Shown here in pieces: positions 7,530 through 10,870 of a stretch of 10,870 bases of DNA; within the stretch, counting starts at the first letter, position 1; each line of letters starts with the position of its first letter. The translations under genes and the position numbers were made by a program. A model generated the notes under the pieces. The model made no database searches. It was not told where the DNA came from and saw only the letters and a program-made list of their open reading frames with translations. Source of the DNA: Gammaproteobacteria bacterium (GTDB lineage: Bacteria; Pseudomonadota; Gammaproteobacteria; Porifericomitales; Porifericomitaceae); NCBI GenBank assembly GCA_028817255.1, contig JAPPQA010000053.1:1-10870 (forward strand), given 5' to 3'.

Positions 7530-8433
7530 CGCGGTCCCCGCGCATCCGGCGCTCGCGTCCCCGGCGCAGGGCCTCCGCCACCGGCCGGGTATCGGGCCGG
7601 ACGCCGCGCCACAGGAGAAATGCCTCGGCGGCCTGCTCGATTAACATGCCGAGCCCATCCTCGTTGACGCCCGCCCCCTGGCGCTCCGCCCAGCGCATGA
7701 ACGGGGTGGGCTGGTCGCCGTAGGCCAAGTCGTAGCAGGCGCCTCCAGGCGCCAGCAGACCGTCGGCCAGGGGCGGCAGCCGGCCCTGAAGGCTGAGCGA
7801 GGTGCCGTTGACGACGAGCTCGAACTGCCGTCCCTGCAATTCCGGGTAGCCAACGGCCTCTACGTCCCCTTGCGCGGCAAAGGCCGTCGCCAGCCCGCGC
7901 GCGCGTTCCAGGGTGCGGTTGGCGATCACCACCCGCGCGGGGCGTTCGTCCAGCAACGGCCCCAGCACGCCGCGCACGGCGCCGCCCGCGCCCAGCACCA
8001 GGACCCGAGCGCCGGCGATGCAAAGGCCCAGGTTGTCGCGCAGATCGCGCAGCAAGCCGGTGCCGTCGGTGTTGTCGGCATAGCAGCAACCGTCCGGTCC
8101 GAACCACAGCGTGTTCGCGGCCCCCGCCCGCCGCGCCTGCGGGCCGGGGCTCTGCGCCAGCCGGTAGGCCTCGCTCTTGAAGGGCACGGTCACGCTCAAC
8201 CCCTTGCCGCCGGCGCGCCGGAACTCGCGCACGGCCTGTTCGAAGCGGCCGGGGCTTACCTCAATCGCCCGGTAGCGGATTGCCTGGTCCGTCTGCCGGG
8301 CAAACAGGGTGTGAATGTGGGGGGATTGGCTGTGCCCGACCGGATGCCCCATCACCGCATAGTCGTCGCGGACGGCGGGAGAGGGGCGGTCTCCAGGCGC
8401 GGCCATGGCGCCTCGCGCCTCCGCCTCTTTCAT
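7453..8433 (-). CDS. aroE: Shikimate dehydrogenase AroE
   Basis: AroE reduces 3-dehydroshikimate to shikimate with NADPH in the pathway to chorismate and aromatic amino acids. The 326-aa product contains the shikimate-binding GHSQSPH (33-39; S35, S37), VTVPFK with catalytic K86, AANTL with N107, NTDGTGL with catalytic D123, the nucleotide loop LGAGGAVRGVL (147-157), the NADP-type NRT (172-174) and EQAAEAF with Q267. The core (about 25-290) matches the usual length of about 270. There is a short N-terminal lead and an unusual basic tail of about 36 residues (291-326), encoded where the gene runs into dctM on the other strand. The chosen ATG at 8433 overlaps the stop of the upstream gene as ATGA, suggesting coupling. 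An internal ATG at 8406 would remove nine residues and is a fair alternative. The frame is also open to 8709, but that part lies within the upstream gene. Confidence 0.96.
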   Translation of the reverse strand: MKEAEARGAMAAPGDRPSPAVRDDYAVMGHPVGHSQSPHIHTLFARQTDQAIRYRAIEVSPGRFEQAVREFRRAGGKGLSVTVPFKSEAYRLAQSPGPQARRAGAANTLWFGPDGCCYADNTDGTGLLRDLRDNLGLCIAGARVLVLGAGGAVRGVLGPLLDERPARVVIANRTLERARGLATAFAAQGDVEAVGYPELQGRQFELVVNGTSLSLQGRLPPLADGLLAPGGACYDLAYGDQPTPFMRWAERQGAGVNEDGLGMLIEQAAEAFLLWRGVRPDTRPVAEALRRGRERRMRGDRATAPAGGPPDRATRGRNADKRPTER

Positions 8434-9485
8434 GTTTTGGTTTTTTCCAGACCGCCGCGCAGGCAATAGGCTTCCATGCCCTGCTGGTTCAACAGATAGG
8501 CCCCGGTGGAACTGCGGCGCCCGGAGTTGCAGTACAGAATGTATTTGCATTTCGGGTCCAGGGTGTCCGACTTCAAGCGCAGCATGATCAGCGGGATGTG
8601 CAGGCTGCCGTCGAACCCGTTTTCCTGGTGTTCTCCCTCCAGGCGCACGTCCAGCCAGCGGGCCCCGGATTCCTGCACCATCTTTTGCGCCTCGGTCAGA
8701 TCCACCCATCGCAGCATGGGTTCACTCAGGAGTTGCTCGAAGTCCTTTTTGGAGAGGCGCATCAGTATGCCGTCGCTGAGCATTTTGACATTGGCGTTGC
8801 GGACGGCGCCCGAGAGCAGCGCCTCTTCTCCGAAGGACGCGCCTCGCTGCAATATGGCCAGTTGCATTTCCTTGCCCCCGGGGGCCGTGCGCGTCACCGC
8901 GCATTTTCCCTGGCGGATGAGGTAGAAATAGTCGCCGGGGTCGCCCTGCTTGATGACGAGGGCCCCTTTCTTGTACGACACCTTCTCTATGCGCATGAAC
9001 ATGGCCTGGATGTTGGCGGGCGGCACCTTGATAAACGCCTTGGATTTCAATATCAGGGTCATCCAGTCGCCGGTTTGGTCCGAGTCGGGATCCTCGGATT
9101 CGGGCAGTTTGCCTTTCAAGTCCGGCGTTTGGTCCAGGGTCAGCGCGATGTCGAGTTGCTTCCTGTCAATTGCCATGACCAGGCTTTTTTCCCCGGCTAC
9201 GGCAGTGCACCGCCGGGGTTGGAACGGGTGGACCGGCTTCTTGCCGGTTGCCGTGGATATCGAACCCGCGCGCAACACTTCTTCCCCTTTGCCGGTTTGC
9301 AGCAGGATGCTGCCCCTGAGCAGGTAGTAGGCGCTATTGTCCGTTTGATCCTTTTTAAACAGGACCTGGCCCTTGGGGACCATCAGCAATTTGGTGTGTT
9401 CGCAAAGTTTTTGCAGGAGCTTCGGCTGCAACTGATTGGGCGGGAAAGCCTGTTTTAATAGGGTGATGGCCTGGCGCTTGTCCAT
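8430..9485 (-). CDS. Two cyclic-nucleotide-binding-like domains plus rhodanese domain
   Basis: The 351-aa soluble protein has no signal peptide or membrane segment. A first CAP_ED-like cNMP-binding fold spans about 20-115 (VPKGQVLFKKDQTDNSAYYL) but lacks a recognisable phosphate-binding cassette. A second, at about 148-250, has KGALVIKQGDPGDYFYLIRQ (173-192) and a cassette FGEEALLSGAVRNANV (218-233) that keeps Glu and Arg for cyclic nucleotide binding. The C-terminal rhodanese domain (about 258-347) has WLDVRLEGEH (277-286) and the active loop CNSGRRS with C319, fitting the catalytic CxxGxRS pattern. A nucleotide-gated sulfurtransferase or persulfide sensor is plausible, but this is inference; no DNA-binding domain is present. 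GGAGAG lies 9 nt upstream of the ATG. The gene is 37 nt behind amt and overlaps aroE by 4 nt. Its base composition looks less GC-rich than lptD or pdxA, with more Lys codons. I know no gene name for it. Confidence 0.9.
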   Translation of the reverse strand: MDKRQAITLLKQAFPPNQLQPKLLQKLCEHTKLLMVPKGQVLFKKDQTDNSAYYLLRGSILLQTGKGEEVLRAGSISTATGKKPVHPFQPRRCTAVAGEKSLVMAIDRKQLDIALTLDQTPDLKGKLPESEDPDSDQTGDWMTLILKSKAFIKVPPANIQAMFMRIEKVSYKKGALVIKQGDPGDYFYLIRQGKCAVTRTAPGGKEMQLAILQRGASFGEEALLSGAVRNANVKMLSDGILMRLSKKDFEQLLSEPMLRWVDLTEAQKMVQESGARWLDVRLEGEHQENGFDGSLHIPLIMLRLKSDTLDPKCKYILYCNSGRRSSTGAYLLNQQGMEAYCLRGGLEKTKT

Positions 9486-9494
9486 AGAACGGTT

Positions 9495-9500
9495 CTCTCC
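9495..9500 (-). promoter_or_regulatory. Ribosome binding site of the cNMP-rhodanese gene
   Basis: On the minus strand GGAGAG lies 9 nt before the ATG at 9485, in the short spacer behind amt. It supports independent initiation for this gene rather than pure coupling to amt. Confidence 0.55.
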
Positions 9501-9518
9501 GGAACGCGCAGGCTCCGG
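9499..9518 (-). other. Small inverted repeat in the amt to cNMP-rhodanese spacer
   Basis: The 37-nt spacer 9486-9522 between the cNMP-rhodanese start and the end of amt holds CCGGA (9499-9503) and TCCGG (9514-9518), arms of 5 bp around a 10-nt loop. One arm overlaps the first bases of the ribosome site at 9495-9500. There is no U-tract, so it is not a convincing terminator. It might mildly shield the ribosome site or be chance in GC-rich DNA. Confidence 0.25.
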
Positions 9519-9521
9519 TAA

Positions 9522-10870
9522 TCATAGATTGTAGCCTCTTTCGTCATGCAGCACTATATCCAAACCTTCCGTTTCTTCCTCCTCGTTGACCCGCGCTCCC
9601 TGGCACAGCAACTTCGTCGCCCAGATGAAAACGGCGCTGAGGACGGCGCAATAGCCGATGGTGACGACGATGCCCGTCGCCTGGGCGGCGAGTTGTCCGC
9701 CGATGCTCTGAATGTCCGCTCCGAAGCCGTTTCCGCCCATGGACTCGGCGGCGAAGGGGGCGGTCAACAGCGCCCCGACGATCCCGCCCACGGCGTGTAC
9801 GCCGAATACGTCCAGGGAGTCGTCGTAGCCCATGGCCCTCTTGAGGCTGACCGATGCGTAGTAACATGCGCCGCCGGCCGCCGCGCCGATAATGAGCGCC
9901 GCCAGGGGGTTGACGCTGCCTGCCGCCGGGGTAATCGCGACCAGTCCGGCAATTGCCCCCGAGGCGATGCCCAGCACGGTCGGTTTTCCGTAGCGCATCC
10001 ATTCGCAAGACATCCAGACGAGCGCCGCCGCCGCTGCCGCCAGTTGCGTGACCACAATGGCCATTCCAGCCACGCCGTCGGCGGCCAGGCCGCTGCCGCC
10101 GTTGAAGCCCATCCACCCTACCCATAGCAGGGAGCCGCCCAACACCGTGTAGGCCAAGTTGTTGGGGCGCATGGAGATATTCGGGTAACCGCTGCGCTTG
10201 CCCAGCATGATCGCGGCGACCAGCCCGGCGACCCCGGCATTGATATGCACTACGGTGCCGCCGGCAAAATCCAGGACGCCGAGACCGCCCAGCCAGCCGC
10301 CTTCGCCCCAGACCCAGTGGCAGACGGGCACGTAAACGAAACTGAACCAAAGGGCGGTGAATAGCAACAGGGCCGAGAACTTCATGCGCTCGGCGACGGC
10401 CCCTACGATCAGGGCCGGGGTGATGATCGCGAAGGTCATCTGGAAAGCCATGAATACCGCCTCCGGGATTTCGCCTGCCATTGCCCCCGCGTGCAGGCCG
10501 TGGAGCAGCAGCCGCTCCGTGCCGCCCAGCAGGGCGCCCGTGCCCGTGAGCGCCAGGCTGTAGCCGTACAGTCCCCACAGGACCGATACCAGCGCGGCGA
10601 GGGCAAAGCATTGCATCAGTACGGAGAGCACGTTTTTGCTCCGCACCATGCCGGCATAGAACAGGGCCAGGCCGGGAAGGGTCATCAGCAGCACCAGCAC
10701 GGTGGCGACCAGCATCCAGGCGGTGTCCCCCTTGTCAATTGCCGCTTGTGCGACGGCTGGATACGGGAGGAGGATTGCCGCCAGGAACGCGATGACGGAC
10801 GCCAGATTGCGGCGCCCGCGCCGGGGTTCCGGCGACCGTCGTCCGTCTCTCCCGGTGGCGGCGCGCGCGG
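9522..10870 (-). CDS. amt: Ammonium transporter Amt, 5' end beyond the window
   Basis: Amt is a trimeric inner-membrane channel conducting ammonium/ammonia. Counting from the internal Met at 10715, the sequence shows TLPGLALFYAGMVRSKN (12-28), QMTFAIITPALIVGA (92-106), D149 and H157 in LDFAGGTVVHINAG, WMGFNGGSGL (201-210) and H307 in DVFGVHAVGG. These match E. coli AmtB D160, H168, F215 and H318. The C-terminal tail with GLDIVLHDERGYNL (384-397) resembles the element that GlnK controls. The Met at 10715 is not the true start. The frame stays open to the window edge and upstream reads RRNLASVIAFLAAILLPYPA followed by VAQA, a cleavable signal peptide like that of AmtB, and then the usual GDTAW before the Met. 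I see no in-frame ATG, GTG or TTG in 10716-10870, so the start lies beyond the edge. It probably leads an operon with the cNMP-rhodanese gene and aroE. Any glnK would be off-window. Confidence 0.95.
   Translation of the reverse strand, partial: ARAATGRDGRRSPEPRRGRRNLASVIAFLAAILLPYPAVAQAAIDKGDTAWMLVATVLVLLMTLPGLALFYAGMVRSKNVLSVLMQCFALAALVSVLWGLYGYSLALTGTGALLGGTERLLLHGLHAGAMAGEIPEAVFMAFQMTFAIITPALIVGAVAERMKFSALLLFTALWFSFVYVPVCHWVWGEGGWLGGLGVLDFAGGTVVHINAGVAGLVAAIMLGKRSGYPNISMRPNNLAYTVLGGSLLWVGWMGFNGGSGLAADGVAGMAIVVTQLAAAAAALVWMSCEWMRYGKPTVLGIASGAIAGLVAITPAAGSVNPLAALIIGAAAGGACYYASVSLKRAMGYDDSLDVFGVHAVGGIVGALLTAPFAAESMGGNGFGADIQSIGGQLAAQATGIVVTIGYCAVLSAVFIWATKLLCQGARVNEEEETEGLDIVLHDERGYNL

Noticed and set aside
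7581..7600. Hairpin CCGGCC/GGCCGG with an 8-nt loop after dctM, as a possible terminator
   Set aside because: It has no T-tract and lies within the conserved GVRPDTRPVAE coding region of aroE.
9356..9526. Short minus-strand open frame of about 56 codons whose ATG overlaps the amt stop as ATGA
   Set aside because: It is in a different frame from the cNMP-rhodanese gene, mostly overlaps it and shows no recognisable protein features, so it is most likely chance.
9528..9533. TACAAT on the minus strand, a possible -10 box before the cNMP-rhodanese gene
   Set aside because: It encodes the conserved Tyr-Asn at the end of Amt, and no reasonable -35 hexamer lies 16-18 nt upstream.

Overview
The window is a gene-dense, very GC-rich stretch of a Gram-negative chromosome. 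The gene order lptD-surA-pdxA-rsmA is the classic gammaproteobacterial arrangement. Together with a LptD carrying the four-cysteine pattern of the E. coli protein, it points to a gammaproteobacterium. I cannot name a genus. Nothing in the window looks like phage, IS, CRISPR or an RNA gene.

Layout, plus strand (about 95-7529): six genes in one tightly packed, probably co-transcribed unit. lptD (lipopolysaccharide insertion into the outer membrane) overlaps surA (periplasmic chaperone/isomerase for outer-membrane proteins, including LptD) by 17 nt. surA overlaps pdxA (vitamin B6 synthesis) by 1 nt, and pdxA overlaps rsmA (16S rRNA dimethylation) by 4 nt. Where enterobacteria continue with apaG-apaH, this genome continues 6 nt later with the two membrane subunits of a TRAP transporter, dctQ-like and dctM-like, which overlap each other by 1 nt. 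The periplasmic solute-binding subunit (DctP) is not in the window.

Layout, minus strand (10870 down to 7453): an ammonium channel gene (amt, running off the right edge), then after a 37-nt spacer a gene for an unusual two-cNMP-domain plus rhodanese protein, then aroE (shikimate dehydrogenase), whose start overlaps the preceding stop as ATGA. The two units converge and overlap tail to tail by 77 nt at 7453-7529, with no visible terminator between them.

There is no gene-free stretch longer than about 100 nt. The only real spacers are the first 94 nt, 6 nt before dctQ, and 37 nt between amt and the cNMP-rhodanese gene. Most of the window is ordinary housekeeping. The parts worth a second look are the TRAP pair fused to the envelope-biogenesis operon, the cNMP/cNMP/rhodanese protein coupled to aroE, the dctM/aroE overlap, and two gene starts (lptD, amt) that a simple first-ATG call would get wrong.
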